DNA of 5,960 nt from Sulfurovum sp. (lineage in GTDB: Bacteria > Campylobacterota > Campylobacteria > Campylobacterales > Sulfurovaceae). This document shows, piece after piece, positions 5,315-5,960 of the stretch (positions within the stretch are counted from its first letter, which is position 1; each line of letters begins with the position of its first letter). A program made the position numbers and the translations under genes. The stretch is taken from assembly GCA_030626265.1 (NCBI GenBank), contig DAOUPF010000096.1, forward strand, positions 1 to 5,960, given 5' to 3'. The notes beneath the pieces are model-generated. The model was not told the origin of the DNA and did no database searches. It was given only the letters and a program-made list of their open reading frames with translations.

Positions 5315-5960
5315 TTAGAGCTGAGCTCGCCACAATAGGGCTATATCCTCGATACTAATATCTCTCTTTTTAGGTTTGATAGTAAAAGGTTCTATCTCAT
5401 AGTTCTCTAGAGTATATTTTATGGCCAAGTCATCTATCTTCTCTTCTAGCTCTACACCAAGCTCATATATCCTATCTTCTAGGTCTTGGGTTTTCTGTTT
5501 GGCTCGGCTTACATCACCTCTCTCTTTTAGTACACGACCACCTCTACTGATAGTTGTACCTATCTTAGTGGCCGTTGTACGACCAAAGAGAGCTCCGAGT
5601 ATAGATGCACCTATGCTTAGCATCGAGCTCACCTGATCACCTTTCTCTTTCTCTACTCTCTCTTGGGCTCTTTGGAGCTGTCCTATAAGCCTTTTCTCTT
5701 TTTTATCGTATTTCTCTTTTAGTATATCAAGTTGATCTTCTTTTTTATCATCCAAGACTCCTTGAACTGTAACTTTAAAGTTGGCTAGTTCTTCATTTGG
5801 TTTAGATTCTAGTCGTAGAGATTTATTGCGGTATAGCTCTAGGCTACAGCTTTTATATAGATAGCTCTGGAGCTCTCTTTGTGCTGACTTTAGGCTACTA
5901 TCGGTAGATATATACGCAGGTACAGAGATATAGGTAGCATCTCTGGGTTCTGATTGGGGC
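5315..5960 (-). CDS. C-terminal part of a probable HerA/FtsK-like ATPase (cut by window edge)
   Basis: The frame stays open to the window edge, giving 214 visible residues and a TAA at 5315-5317; the N-terminus lies beyond 5960. An in-frame TTG at 5753-5755 is not a credible start because coding continues upstream. From the left end of the fragment, residues 1-68 look like a folded region of mixed composition. Residues 70-112 form a charged coiled coil. Residues 113-147 are glycine-rich (SIGASILGALFGR, then SRGGRVLKERGD), and residues 149-182 form a second coiled coil. A tail, TIKPKKRDISIEDIALLW, closes the protein. This order, especially the GALFGR...GR..KERGDV...A motif and the KPKK.DI...IALLW end, recalls the C-terminus of HerA-domain (DUF87-type) ATPases. 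That is from memory, and the ATP-binding motifs themselves are not in view. It is transcribed in the same direction as rpmI, 67 bp upstream of it. Confidence 0.6.
   Translation of the reverse strand, partial: PQSEPRDATYISVPAYISTDSSLKSAQRELQSYLYKSCSLELYRNKSLRLESKPNEELANFKVTVQGVLDDKKEDQLDILKEKYDKKEKRLIGQLQRAQERVEKEKGDQVSSMLSIGASILGALFGRTTATKIGTTISRGGRVLKERGDVSRAKQKTQDLEDRIYELGVELEEKIDDLAIKYTLENYEIEPFTIKPKKRDISIEDIALLWRAQL

Noticed and set aside
5421..5755. A plus-strand frame at 5421-5636 and a minus-strand start at the TTG 5753-5755
   Set aside because: The plus frame is serine-rich antisense shadow. The TTG has no ribosome binding site and the same frame continues without a stop to the window edge, so it is internal.

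Overview
The window looks like ordinary chromosome from a member of the Campylobacterota (formerly Epsilonproteobacteria), most likely a free-living Sulfurimonas/Sulfurovum-type organism. The IlvD protein starts and reads very much like the Campylobacter jejuni enzyme as I remember it. The DNA is AT-rich. Several start sites have a TATAAT -10 box with little or no -35 box, as is typical of the phylum, and rpmI-rplT lie away from infC. The genus is inference; I could not run a search.

Layout from left to right. (1) 1-279: a tRNA-Gly(GCC) gene on the minus strand and the ilvD promoter on the plus strand are divergent, and the block is bracketed by a perfect 22-bp inverted repeat (1-22 and 255-276). 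(2) 280-1968: ilvD, dihydroxy-acid dehydratase of branched-chain amino acid synthesis. (3) 1969-2050: convergent junction with a hairpin and three 13-bp tandem copies that run into the stop of the next gene. (4) 2033-3793, minus: a secreted cell-wall hydrolase with a signal peptide, six LysM repeats, a lysine-rich linker and an NlpC/P60 cysteine peptidase domain. Its first three LysM units form a 71-residue (213-bp) tandem repeat. (5) 3794-4005: divergent promoter region. (6) 4006-4485, plus: a small lipoprotein of unknown function with an internal duplication. (7) 4486-4539: convergent junction with a hairpin. (8) 4540-5247, minus: rpmI (L35) then rplT (L20), separated by an unusually long spacer of about 160 bp rich in small hairpins. 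(9) 5315-5960, minus: the C-terminal end of a larger protein, probably a HerA/FtsK-like ATPase, cut by the window edge.

The genes do not form one pathway. They are independent units for amino acid synthesis, cell-wall remodelling, an unknown envelope lipoprotein and the ribosome, each with its own promoter where one can be seen. I see no CRISPR array, insertion sequence, phage gene, toxin-antitoxin pair or obvious new system. The most interesting items are the 22-bp inverted repeat around the tRNA, the structured rpmI-rplT spacer, the recent-looking LysM amplification, the duplicated lipoprotein and the coiled-coil/glycine-rich tail of the partial ATPase.
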